Positions 34,440-45,096 of a stretch of DNA of 64,000 nt are shown in pieces (the stretch's first letter is position 1; the number at the start of each line of letters is the position of its first letter). This DNA comes from Ailanthus altissimus (Eukaryota > Streptophyta > Magnoliopsida > Sapindales > Simaroubaceae): positions 16,232,501 through 16,296,500 of the forward strand of contig OX327710.1 of NCBI GenBank assembly GCA_946807835.1, given 5' to 3'. A program made the position numbers and the translations under genes. Under the pieces are notes generated by a model that made no database searches, had not been told where the DNA came from, and worked only from the letters and a program-made list of their open reading frames with translations.

Positions 34440-34900
34440 AGTTTCCAAGCGATTGTCTGGATTACATTTTTATTAGAATTAAAATTAAACATAACCCCTA
34501 TGAACTATACAAAGGGATTATTTTCGAACTAATCCCTAAAAGACAACGATTTAGAAATTCGATCTTTTATAATTTTTTAACAACCTTTCCATTTGAATAC
34601 TTGATCTTATAAGCTTCTAGTGTAACTCTGGTTCGGATTTTGTAAGGACTTTTTTAATTTAGACCGAGGACTCCTTCAGTCAGGTTTTTAAAATTTTAGA
34701 TAATTTTTCTTAGAACTAAATTTTCTTCTATAAATATCCTTATTTGAACTTTCTTGTTATAGTACTTGGCAACTTTTTGCCCGTATGCTACTATTCTAAT
34801 TCCTGCCAACTCCCTCCTTTGTTCAATGAAGTCTAGTTGGTCTTTTAATAATTTTTTATTCTCGGACCGATGGGTATATTTTATACTTATTATTTAAGAT
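34440..34900 (-). pseudogene. Ty3/Tat integrase C-terminus (element 1)
   Basis: Minus-strand frame with DFIEQRRELAGIRIVAYGQKV, then AKYYNKKVQIRIF, NLVLRKII and TLEAYKIKYSNGK, the C-terminal domain of Tat-lineage integrases before the pol end. Stops and a frame shift are present. The zinc and DDE domains that should precede it are missing; LTR D lies at that position. Confidence 0.7.
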
Positions 34901-34902
34901 TT

Positions 34903-36487
34903 TGTAAGCTTAGCATTTGTTTACATTAAAGGTGAATTTTAAGCTTTTTAATATGTTTTATTTTTATTTTTTAGAAGTCAGTGTAACTATTTGAAATGCA
35001 AATCTAAGGAAAATAAGCAAAACTATCAAATTTTGAGTAAGTACTCAATCGCAATACTAGAAATGAGCATCGAGGCTAGGGGTGGGCATTATTCCCGACC
35101 CGTTCGGACTCAACCCGTCCCAAAATTTTGAGTCGGGCAGGAACGGGAATGGGTTCGGGACAGAATTTTCTATCTCGAACCAGAACCTATTTTTTTAATT
35201 TTGTTTCATTTATTATTTTAAAAATTTTAAATTCGAAAATTTCTGACTTGACTCATCCCGAACCTGACCCGAATGGTCCCAAACCCGACCCAAACTATCC
35301 CAAACCATCCCAAATTGTCTCAACTCATCTTGAACCCGAATCAAAACTACATCATTTGAAAATAATATTTTTTAAAAAAATTGTGATTTCGTGACCTGAA
35401 ATGTCCCGATCGGAACACATTTCGGCGTCTGATCAGGTTCGGGTAGCCAAAACACCAAGAAGCCAAGCCCAAGGTGCTAGACAACTGGTGATAAATTTAA
35501 AAATTTGAATCTAAATTGTATTCAATGTTTCGCCCTAATTTAAAGATATAAGCCTATAAATAAAATACCAAAATGCTAATTTCAAGAGAAAAGAAGAGAG
35601 AGCACGAGAAAAATAAATTTTTAAAGAGTTAGAGCGATTTTTGAATAATGGAGAAATCTAAAAGATTAAAAATTGCAGCAAATTAGTTTTATCTTTTCAA
35701 TTCTTTATCTTTCTAGTTATATAATTTTTATGATGTTATTTTTAATAAACTTTAAAACTCTTTATTTCATCACGAGCTAATTATTTATCTAAAATTAGAA
35801 TTTGAACTTAATATGTAACTTGAATTAATTTATTTTCTCTTAGTTATAAATTCAAGATAGAATTATTCAATTTATTTTGTGTTAAATATTTTCTAATTAT
35901 TTAATCAATAATTAGGTTTTTGTAAGAACCCTAATAAACTTGGAAAATTAATTTTGGTATTGGCCTTGAATAGATTGATGTATGATTATTGTGTAATAGC
36001 TTTGAGATTCATGTGAGATAGGAATATACTCATATGACATATATAACTGATAGAGAAGTTGTTCTTAATGAGTTTTGTTTTAATTTGATTACCGTAGGAA
36101 TATAAGTAATTGAATTGACAAAATATTTTCACTTGACTATCAAAAAAGGCTTGTGAATATATTAGATTCTTGGTCAATATTTTATATTGACAAATTAAGT
36201 TAAGAGGAATAATTTAGATTTAAGTGAAATATTAAGCAATAATTGTAGTCCTAGGCTCTTTAGAATAAGTGAATTAACATATATTTTCTTTGTTTTTTTT
36301 TACTTTATTTTATTTGTTTATTTTAGGTATTATTAGTTTTATCACTTAGATTGTTTGAATAAGAATAGAAAGGCACAATTTTAGTACTTAACAAAGTTAA
36401 TATTAATTCCTCATGAGAACGATACTTTATTTTTATTATATTATGTATTTATGATAACGTGCACTTGTACTCTAATCTAACATAACA
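34903..36487 (+). mobile_element. solo LTR (family 3, copy D)
   Basis: Starts near TGTAAGCTTAGC and ends CATAACA at 36487; about 1.58 kb including a nested repeat at 35078-35456. It shares its layout with the minus-strand insertion at 51843-53192: GGAAAATAAGCAAAACTATCAAAT near the start, CCTATAAATA TATA box (about 35551), a GA-rich stretch, and the CTCATGAGAACGATA ... GATAACGTGCACTTG end. It sits between Tat RNase H (36490 on) and integrase C-terminus (up to 34900), both minus strand. Confidence 0.6.
35078..35456. repeat. GGGTGGGC...CCCGACCC-rich repeat (MITE-like)
   Basis: Begins CTAGGGGTGGGCATTATTCCCGACCCG and contains many CCCGAACCTGACCCGAAT-like units, then a mirrored GGTTCGGGTAGCC end. 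Elements with GGGGTGGGC ends and Pro-rich-looking CCCGAC repeats are common hAT-like non-autonomous repeats in plants. The right terminal repeat is degenerate. The Pro-rich open stretch at 35128-35394 is a by-product of the repeats. Confidence 0.55.
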
Positions 36488-36489
36488 AG

Positions 36490-37250
36490 TTTTTTTATGG
36501 TGGCGTTGTGTGCACCCAATTCACAACAAACCAAGAGTCACTTTTCACAAGTACTCTCCTTGTTGTCAATGGCTTTACCACTTAAAGACCAGCTAACAAG
36601 GCTTCATACTTAATCTTATTATTAGTTTCTTGAAAACCAAACTTAATAGTGTAGCTGAGTTCATCACCTTCTGGATTGATAATGAATATTTTAGCTACGT
36701 ATCCTCAAGAATTAAAAGCACCATCAATATAGAGAGTCTATAAAAGGATTTTCAAGTCTTTAATGTGTTAGCTACCTTGATTTTGCTTAGGGTAAATGTC
36801 TAGTTGAGCCAGAAACTCCCCATAGATGCATTTGGCCATAAAATCAATGAAGGCCTACCTTTTAATAGTTGTGCATAGCTTGTACTACACATCAAACTTG
36901 TTGAGCTTCACAACCAATTAACTAAACATCCCGATAAGTCTAGTTTGTACAAGATTTGCCTTAAAGGCTTATCAGTCAACACTATTATAATGTGAGACTA
37001 AAATCAATGCCTCGGTTTTCTCTTGAACATGACAAGTGTCATACCAATTTTCTAGTCGATGAATATATCAACTTGAAATCAGTAAAATCCTTAATGGCAA
37101 AGTGAATTGGCTTTTGTACCTTTGCATCCTTTTTCACCATAATTGAATTTACGATATATGATAAGATGCAGTAATCAATGTGTCCTCTATCTTTAGAACA
37201 ACGAGGTTGATGGGCTGGGTAAGATAAGCTTTCAGTTGTTGCAAAGCTTT
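36490..37250 (-). pseudogene. Ty3/Tat RNase H region (element 1)
   Basis: Minus-strand frame near 36740-36530: TLYIDGAFNS, AKIFIINPEGDELSYTIKF, NNKIKYEALLAGL, VKSDSWFVVNWV, the additional (archaeal-type) RNase H found in the Tat lineage. In-frame stops occur, for example the TGA after AFNS. The first RNase H and tether between 36750 and 37250 are too decayed to delimit. Confidence 0.7.
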
Positions 37251-38190
37251 TTCACATCAAGGGGTTCATCTCATTTTTGTTTCTTACCTCTTGATAGGTT
37301 AAAAAAACTTGAAACACTTGTCAATAGCCTTTGAGATAAACTTACTCAAGGCAATAATCTTGCTAGTCAACCAATGTATTTCTTTGACAATAGTCAGAGA
37401 TTCCATTTTTATAATTACTTTTACTTTTTCCAGGTTAGCCTCGATGCCTTTTTGACTCACTATAAATCTTAGGCATTTTCGTAACTCTACCTTGAATGCA
37501 TTTTTCTTAGAATTTAGCTTCATGTTAATTTTCCTTAGGATTTCAATGGTCTCTCTGAGGTCAATTACATAGTTCTCAGGTGCCATAGATTTAGGGACCA
37601 TGTTATTCACGTACACCACCTCAATGGATCTCTCAATTAGTGATTTGAATAGTTTGTTAACTAACTTTTGATATATGGCTCTAGATTTTTTCAACCTTAT
37701 ATAGGATAACATTGTAATAATATATCCCCTGGTAAGTTATGAAGGAAGTTTTTTCCTTTTCTAGAAGGAACATCTTGATCTGTTTATAACTTGAGAACTC
37801 GCCTATAAAACTAAAGAGCATGTGTTTAACTGTAGAATCAACAAGCCAATTGATCTTTGGTAGGGAAAAATGTCTTTGGGGCATGCCTTGTTCAAGTCAG
37901 TGAAATCCATGGACACTCTCTATTTCCTATAAGCTTTCTTCAGTATAATAACATTGGTAAGTTACTCAGGGTAATCAACCTCCAAAATAAATTTAGTTGT
38001 AATCTGTTTGTCAACTTTGATTGCAATAGCCTCATTCCTCACCTGGTTGAAGATTCTCTTATCTTATTTCATTAGCTTAAAGGTTGAACTGATGGCAATG
38101 TTATGAGAGATCAAGGAAGGTCAAATGTCTGACATGTCCTCGTGAGACCAAATAAAAATGTTTGTGAACTCATGAACCAGGGTACTTAAG
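37250..38190 (-). pseudogene. Ty3/Tat reverse transcriptase (element 1)
   Basis: Well recognisable minus-strand RT. From high to low: FIWSHEDMSDI near 38140, VSMDFTDLNKACPKDIFP near 37895, KTSFITYQGIYYYNV near 37750, AIYQKLVNKLFK near 37670, catalytic box YVNN at 37602-37613 where YVDD is expected, then KNAFKVELRKCLRFIVSQKGIEAN and WLTSKIIALSKFISKA to about 37310. The stretch 37712-37299 is open. The loss of both catalytic Asp residues means no activity even without the stops. Confidence 0.85.
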
Positions 38191-38700
38191 TTCTGTCCAA
38201 CATTCAAGTTGAGCTAAGATACCTTTTTCGCATACTTCTTAGGGTTGCCTCCTTTAGTTGGATTTTAGCAATTTTCCTGACTAGCTCTAGAGATTTTAAT
38301 TTCCATCGAAATGATGCAGAAGGTCTTTTTAGTTGTTAAATAAAAGATTCTTGTCATTTTTTTTATCTCTAGAGACTACCCCAACTCTATCTCTAATAAG
38401 AAACTTTAAATTTAAATAGTGGATCGAGATTGTTGCTTTCAACGTTCTCATGAATAACCTTCCTATAAGGATTTTGTAAAGGAATGATTGTTCCATAATT
38501 ACGAAATTCATCATCATTAGCTATCACATTCTATTTCTTGAGGTCGATCATTTCTCTAGTATTTCATTGGTCGAGAATGAGTCCTTTATCGCCTCTTAAA
38601 TAACCTCTTTAACTAGAGGATCTCCTAAAATCTTGATCTCAAACTCTTCCCTATACCTCCCCTACTACTAATTTCTTCAACTACTCCTCCTTCATTCTCA
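38190..38700 (-). pseudogene. Ty3/Tat protease-RT linker relic (element 1)
   Basis: Between gag and RT on the minus strand. Short pieces such as NPIGRAFHENV and VESNNLDPLFK-like text read in broken frames around 38470-38400, where the protease should be. No protease active site could be identified. Confidence 0.35.
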
Positions 38701-39620
38701 TGTATGTAGGGGCTTTGTCATAAAAAGCTGTATAAGTAGAACATGCTATTCAAATATATAATACTAGAATCTATTCAAAAGTAAACCTTTTTTTAGAGCT
38801 TCGAGGGCAACGATAGGTCGTATGCCCCGAATTCCATAACTCATTTGTTGAAGCAATCAATATAATCCTTCAAAGTCGCATCTTGCTGCTATTGGATCTT
38901 CTAAAGTTGTCTGGGCTCTTTAGCTACTTATAGGCCCCTCAAAAGTATTGAATAAAGAGATTAGTCAATTGTGTAAATGACATGATGTTCTTTTTTTTCA
39001 ACCCATTTGTCGATGCAATCAATATAATCCCTCAATGTCTCATCTTGCTGCTATTGGATCTTTTAAAGTTCTCTGGGCTCTTTAACTACTCATAAGCCCC
39101 TTAGAAGTATTGAATAAAGAGATTAGTCAATTGCGTAAATGACATAATGTTCTTTTTTTTTCAACCCCTTATACCACACGAATGCTTGCCCCTTAAGGTG
39201 TATATGAAAAAAGTCTACACATTCGATGGGCTTGGAGTCTTGCGATCATTAAATGATCAGTTACTGTATCAACGTAATGGTAAGGTCAATTAAACTCATG
39301 TAAGTTGATAATTAGAACATCATGAAAGGTTTTGGAGCCTTACATTCCTTAACTCATCCACGAATAGTGATCTCCACTCTTACTTTGTGGGATGCTCAAC
39401 TTGAGGACCAATTAGTTGAGTTTTTTTAACTACCTCTTTGAGTTTTCTCTCCAAGCCTTTTAACTTTTCTTTTGGATTCTTTTCTCTAATTCTCTCCCTC
39501 GTAAGCTCTTTCTCCTTAGTTCTCTATTTAACCCTTAATATTCATCGAGCATAATTCTCATAAAGGTTCTTATCATCTAATGATGGGTTTTAGCCCTTTG
39601 CTCTCCCAAAGTCCCCCATT
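38700..39620 (-). pseudogene. Ty3/Tat gag relic (element 1)
   Basis: Minus-strand frame with HIHLKGQAFVWYKGL near 39200, corresponding to the gag segment before a W-x-x-L core, followed by LRDYIDCIDKWV near 39025. A 162-bp direct duplication lies within it (38842-39166). The N-terminal part towards 39600 is degraded. It meets the second, plus-strand element at about 39650 with no LTR between. Confidence 0.55.
38842..39166. repeat. 162-bp tandem duplication within gag
   Basis: CATTTGTTGAAGCAATCAAT at 38842 and CATTTGTCGATGCAATCAAT at 39004 start two near-identical units (38842-39003, 39004-39166), each ending in a T-run plus TCAACCC. Confidence 0.9.
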
Positions 39621-39829
39621 TATAGCCTTATCAACATTTTCTCTTTAAAGCTATATCATGTCTTACAACTCTGCAAGTAAAGTTAAACTCGATTCCTGAA
39701 GTTATCCATTTCTTTTACTTCTCACTATAGATGAATCTTTGGATGCACTTGATAACATACACTAACAGAAAGTGTTTTGAAAGGAATGCAAATATATATC
39801 ACAGACTCGCTCCTCTTGAGACAATACCC

Positions 39830-40270
39830 TCATACATACCCATTTTGTTCATTGAAAGGGACTGCAAAGTTATTTTGTTCCCTTATAATGATGCCCCAGT
39901 GGTTACCTTAAAGATCGGTGCTAGTGAGGTCGCTTGAATGATGGTTGATATTAGAAGCTCAATGGAAATCATCTACAGGATTTACTTGACAGAATGAAGT
40001 TAACGTATGCCTCTACTTCATTAGTGGGGTTCGAAAAGAAGAGTGAGATGCCCCCCATATCCATCATTCTACCTATCTTCATTGATGAATCTCTAAATTT
40101 AATAATGAATATGATCGAAGTATTAGTGGTGGATGGTGGACTAGCTAAACACCGATAATATGATCTTAGGCCATCCTTTCTTAATGGCGACCCAAGCTGT
40201 TGTCTCCATGTACTACTTGGCAATGGAGATTCTAGGCAATGGTAAAATTATCATTGTCAAAGTGACTATA
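39830..40270 (+). pseudogene. Ty3/Tat protease (element 2)
   Basis: Plus-strand relic of the retropepsin-like protease. Readable pieces are VILFPYNDAPVVTLKIGASEVA (39865-39937), VDIRSSMEIIY (39942-39974; the active-site DxGSS Gly is replaced by Arg) and MILGHPFLMATQAVVSMYYLAM (40159-40224), the family's ILGRPxLNxxxAVxSTYHxxx segment. It precedes the RT by the normal spacing. Stops and a frame change separate the pieces. Confidence 0.65.
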
Positions 40271-40439
40271 AAGTAACCAAAATATGTTAGGTCACTGTAG
40301 TGGGGCCTAGTTACCGGATAGCCATTCTCGACCCGAGAGACAAAAGGGAAGAAAAGAGGGGAGAGCCTACTAAAGAGTTGATCTAAGTCCCAAACTCAGT
40401 AGGTATTCAGCTCAAACCATCAAGATAGGCTCATTAATA

Positions 40440-41440
40440 TCCAAAGAGGTAAGCAAGGTCCTAATCACTTTCTTATAAAGTTTGTTAATGTCTTTGCTTG
40501 ATTCCATGAGGACATTCTCGAAATTGCCCCAAAATTAACCTATTATAAGTTAAATGTTGATCTTAGCTACAAGTCGATTAAATAGAAAAGAAGATCCATT
40601 AATCAAGAGAGGTATTAGGCCATAAAGGCAGAGGTGGATAAGCTACTCAATGCCAATTTCATCTGAGAGGCTCATTATCTAGAATAGGTCTCTAAAGTAG
40701 TGCTAGTTAAAAATTTAAATAGGAAATTCCACATATGTGTAGACTTCATAGCCTCAATAAGGCTTGTCCTAAGGATAACTTCTCTCTTTCCTAGTTTGAC
40801 TAACTAGTTGATCCAACATTAGGGCACGAGCTCCTAAGCTTTATGAACAATTTCTTAAGCTATAACTAGATTAGGATGTACGACCCTGATGAAGAGAAAG
40901 CCTTCTTCATTAATAAAGGTCTATACTACGAAAAAGCAATGCCCTTCAAATTCAAAAACACTTGGGCCACTTACTAGTGCCTAGTGAATAAGTTTTTTAA
41001 GAACCAAATTAAGAAAGCCATAAAGGCTATGTAGATGACATAATCGCCAAGTTAATATTCTCTGCTTACTATGTTTTAAATCTCAAAAGAACATTTGAGG
41101 TGTTGTGAAAACACGGTATAAGGCTGAACCCAGAAAAATGCACTTTCTGTGTAACCAAGGGAAAGTTCTTTGGGTTTATAGTGCAACAAAGAGGGATTAA
41201 AGCTAACTCTAGGAAGATCAAAGCCATAATAGAAATAAAGACACTCTAGATAATCAATAATTTCCGAGCTTAAAAGGAATTTATGGCTGCATTAAATAGA
41301 ATCATCTCAAAAGCCAAATTTCATTTCCAGCCATTCTTCAAAGTCTTAAAGGCTAGGAAGAATATGACTTGGACCCTAGAGTATGCAGAAGCAGTACTTA
41401 GAAGAGCCTCCCCTACTTTGTCAACCCTTGCTTAGGTGAT
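40440..41440 (+). pseudogene. Ty3/Tat reverse transcriptase (element 2)
   Basis: Plus-strand RT with AIKAEVDKLLNANFI (about 40618), KFHICVDF (about 40728), the catalytic YVDDII at 41028-41045 (intact, unlike element 1), LNPEKCTF-like text at about 41130, FFGFIVQQRGIKANS at about 41168 and ALNRIISKAKFHFQPFFK at about 41290. Interrupted by many stops, mostly TAG at places where the family has Gln or Trp, and by frame changes. Confidence 0.8.
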
Positions 41441-41449
41441 ATACTTCCC

Positions 41450-42300
41450 TTGTACCTAGCTATATCTAAGACTGCCACTAGCTCAGTGCTGGTTAGAAAA
41501 AAGGCTGATGAACTCAAAAATCAATCTACCATGTTAAAAAAACTCTAATCAATATTAAAAAGAGATATATGCAAACTAAGAAGTTTACCTTGACTAGTTG
41601 TCTTAGCTAAGAAGTTATGCCTTTACTTTTAGGATCACACTATTGTTATGATGACTAACCTGCCCTTGAGGTAGATCCTTTAAAAGATAGACATGTCAGG
41701 TAGACACATGAGGTGGTCATACAAACTACGTAAGTTTGACATCATTTATAAACCTAACCTTTCCATTAAGGCATATATCTTGCAGTAATAACGAAAAAGG
41801 GTTAAAGAGGAAAATAGTGAGCCTAACCAATAACAGACTATGATTTCGTGGATTGTGTATATAGATGGAGCCTCGAACTCTTAAGAGAGTGGAATATGAG
41901 TCATCTTGATCAGTCTAGAAGGCATAGAGGTGAGTTATGCCCTAAAATTTAGCTTCAAAGCATTGAATGTTGAGGCCAAGTACGAGTCAATGATCATGAG
42001 AATTAAAATAGCCAAGGCCTTAGAGGCTAAGTAATTATGAGTGAAAATTGATTCATAACTGTTGGTCAACCAAATTAATAATGAATTTTAAGTAAGGAGG
42101 AACACTTGGAAGCGTACCTAAAGAATACTAAAGAACTTTTCAATACCTTTATAGAAATCATAATTGAGCAGGTGCTTAAAGAGGACAACTATAAAGCTGA
42201 ATTCCTAACTAAGCTAGCCTTTACTAATACCATGAGGCTTGCCAAAATAGTATTAATAGAAATTGTAGCTTAAATTAAGCATTCATGCTACCAAACCTAT
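41450..42300 (+). pseudogene. Ty3/Tat RNase H regions (element 2)
   Basis: LAISKTATSSVLVRKKADEL (41457-41516) belongs to the first RNase H. WIVYIDGASNS (41849-41881) followed by ESGI, VILISLEGIEVSYALKFSFKALNVEAKYESMI and LVNQINNEF forms the additional RNase H typical of Tat elements. A TAA after ASNS and other stops break the frame. Confidence 0.75.
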
Positions 42301-42309
42301 GAAGGTTAG

Positions 42310-43440
42310 CATTCTTGATAGTGACCCTTGTTAGATGAACCTAATCATTTAGTATTTGAAAGATAAAGTTACCTCTAAGGATAAAACCTTGGCTAGAAGA
42401 GTAAGATATCAGGCAACAGGATATTGTCTCATTGAATGAGTACTTTTCAAAAAAATGAGCATCCCCACTATACTTTAAATGTCTACACCTACAGAAGATG
42501 TACTATATGCTTAAGGAGATGCATGAGGAAATAGGTAGAGACTATAAATTAGGTAAAACGTTGGCTCATAAGGCACTAAGGCAAGGGTATTATTGTTAAA
42601 TCATATGACAAGTGTTAGAAATTTGTAACAATGCCGATACAACCACGTGAGTAGCTCATGGTACCGATTTCCCCATGACCTTTTTAATTTATGGAGTAAT
42701 CTTATTAGTTCGAATCCAATTTATGAAGACAGAGCTAAGTATGCCATTATAGTGATGGATTATGCAACTAAATGGGTAGAGGAATAGCCCCTGACTTCTA
42801 TCATCAAGAAGTAGATGACTGAGTTTATTTTGAAAGCCATAATCTTTCATTTTGGTCTGTCCTATACCATAGTCACTGACAACGGTACTTAGTTCAAGAA
42901 TGAAAAAATCAAGCCATTTTGAAGAAACTTAGAAATCACTAATAGGTTTGTTTACCAACCCACTCTCATTCTAATAGGCAGATTGAAGTTGTGAGCAAGA
43001 TCATCAAATACATTTTCAATGAGAAACTACAAGATCACAAAGGAGTTTAAGTAAATAGGCTATTAAGCTTATTATGGTCTTATAGAATCACTCTGAGCAC
43101 CGCAACTAAAAAAATACCATTTGCTTTGTCCTTTGCATCTGAAGCAGTCATTATAGTTGAATTAGGAACGCCCATATTTAGAATAGCTTATTTTAATGAA
43201 GCTACAAATGAAAACTTAGTCATAACCAATATGGGGCTTATAGAGGAGATACGGAGTTTGGCAATTTACCAGTAACAAGTAGCTAAACTGTATGACTAAA
43301 ACGTTATACCCAAGTAGTTCAAGAAGGGTAACTTAGTCCTATATGAAGTGAACTTAAACACTAAGAAACTCTTGGATTGATTCTAAAGCCTTAACTATGA
43401 GGGTTTTTATCAAGCACTTATAAGATGACTCACTATGATG
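42310..43440 (+). pseudogene. Ty3/Tat integrase (element 2)
   Basis: Integrase core on the plus strand: YAIIVMDYATKWVEE (42739-42783, first catalytic Asp in MDY), IIFHFGLSYTIVTDNGT (42839-42889, second Asp in TDNG), NSHSNRQIE-like text (42963-42992, catalytic Glu expected downstream), and C-terminal GNLVLYEVNLNTK (43328-43367). The upstream HHCC zinc finger is not clear. Stops abound. This element keeps the integrase core that element 1 has lost. Confidence 0.75.
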
Positions 43441-43859
43441 ATAGACAAGTGAAACACTAGTGGAATGCTACCCAACACTGTAAGTTCTATCAATAAGGAA
43501 TTGGTGATTTAGACCTCAATTTAGCTCTATTTTGGATTTTTTTTATCAGTTGCTTTTTTCTTCAACCTTGGTGGGAGCTTAGTAAGGTTCCTAGTAAGTT
43601 TAGTTATATATTTGAATGTCAAGAAGTCTGTATAGACAAAGTAAGGAGCCTATGTTCTCTCTTGCTTAATATGTAGACAAATGTTAAGACTGTACAAGCT
43701 ACACTTCTAATATTCATCACCAAAATAAAAAAGATGCTCTTTGAGAACTCTTTTGTATCCCCTTGATTACTACGCCTGCATGTACCTTATGTACTATTGT
43801 GCATCCATATTCTTAAATTGTGGAAAAAAAATACAAATGGTTTAAATCTTAACTTAAAA

Positions 43860-44700
43860 GCGAGTAGTGGTTGCTCAAAAGATATGTTGTCTCTTTATGC
43901 TCTATATACAAAGGCTAATAGCAATTATAGAGAATCAAGCTGATGTGAAAGGCTGCTAGATACCCCCTTTAGCAATGCTTAGCTAAGAATCAGAGTATCT
44001 CGAATAGAAGAGATTGTTATTTATTGTGTACGAAGAAAGTGATCAAATGGGACCTAAGTACAGGAAAGGTGTTTAAGCCCTAAATGTTAGAATGTTGGTA
44101 GTTCTTTTGTTATTGATACCTGACTTAGGTTGTACTCTACTTTTAATCTCTTTGCATATGGTCGTATATAAGTGAGAACTTGTTGTTTCCTTAATGCTTC
44201 ATATGTAGTAGCCGAGATTTATAGTGGGAGATTAAGCTAATGTGAAATGGCACTAAGAATCCTTAATAATAAGGCTCAGTTCAAAATTAAAGTCTCTCAA
44301 ATAGAAGAGATGTTAATCAATCGGGCACGAAATAGGAGGTTGATTAGGCCCATAGCAAAGTATGATGCTTTAAACCTTAAAGGTATAAATGTTTAAGGTT
44401 CATATTTTATCACCATATGATTTATATTGTGCTCCCCTTTTAGTTATCTTTCTTCTAGTTAAGTGAGAATATAGACTTCCTCGGTTGCATCTATAAGTGG
44501 TACTTTAAGGATGCCGTGGAATTTTAATATCATTATGGTAGTTCTTTATTTAACTCCTTATATGTTATTATGGAATCCTTAAACTCAGTGTAAGAAAGGA
44601 GTTCTACATGCTAATAGAAGTTAGCCTCAGTATGTGTTTAAGAATTTATAATTGAGTGTGCATGTCGTAAATAACTCAGTTCTAATTTATACTTAACGTT
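43860..44700. repeat. ~300-bp degenerate tandem repeats 3' of Tat pol
   Basis: Two clear units (about 43860-44160 and 44160-44465) and a partial third share blocks such as GCTAATGTGAAA, CTCGAATAGAAGAGAT/CTCAAATAGAAGAGAT and a PyTTTAAGCCCTAAATG/CTTTAAACCTTAAAGG end. Tat/Ogre elements often carry tandem repeats between pol and the 3' LTR. Confidence 0.65.
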
Positions 44701-45090
44701 GTACCCATTTGGGTTTGGAAATAATTTTATGCATGCAAACACAATTGCCATATGGGAAATAATTGCAAAAACTAAGCTAGGCGATCACTAAATATGTTAT
44801 CAACCACATGTTACACAAACATAAAACAATCTATTAAGTAGCAAATGACAATTGTTCTTCCTTCGGTCTCTATAAAAAGCTATCCTACACATGGCCTGCA
44901 AGGTGGCCAAGATCACAACATCATAAAGAACCAAAAAGAAGCTTAAACACTACTCAACAGCATCAACCTCTTTAAGCGTATCTTATAAATAATCCTAAAA
45001 AAGAAGCCATATTGGCCCAAGCATGTCACAAAACCAACACTAAAGTTAGTGTAGTTTATTATAATTATTTAAGCAACTATAAAAAAATTA
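44700..45090. other. spacer before antisense ORF relic (element 2)
   Basis: AT-rich, no coding recognised; a TATAAAAAGC at about 44871 could be a promoter element but is unsupported. Confidence 0.3.
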
Positions 45091-45096
45091 CATTAA

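Noticed and set aside
35128..35394. Pro-rich 88-residue open frame
   Set aside because: By-product of CCCGAC repeats in a MITE-like element; no start context or domain.
36488..36520. TATGGTGGCGTTGTGTGC read as a decayed tRNA-Asp-type primer site after LTR D
   Set aside because: On the minus strand the same bases continue the Tat RNase H reading (DSWFVVNWV), so they belong to the interrupted host element and LTR D is better seen as solo.
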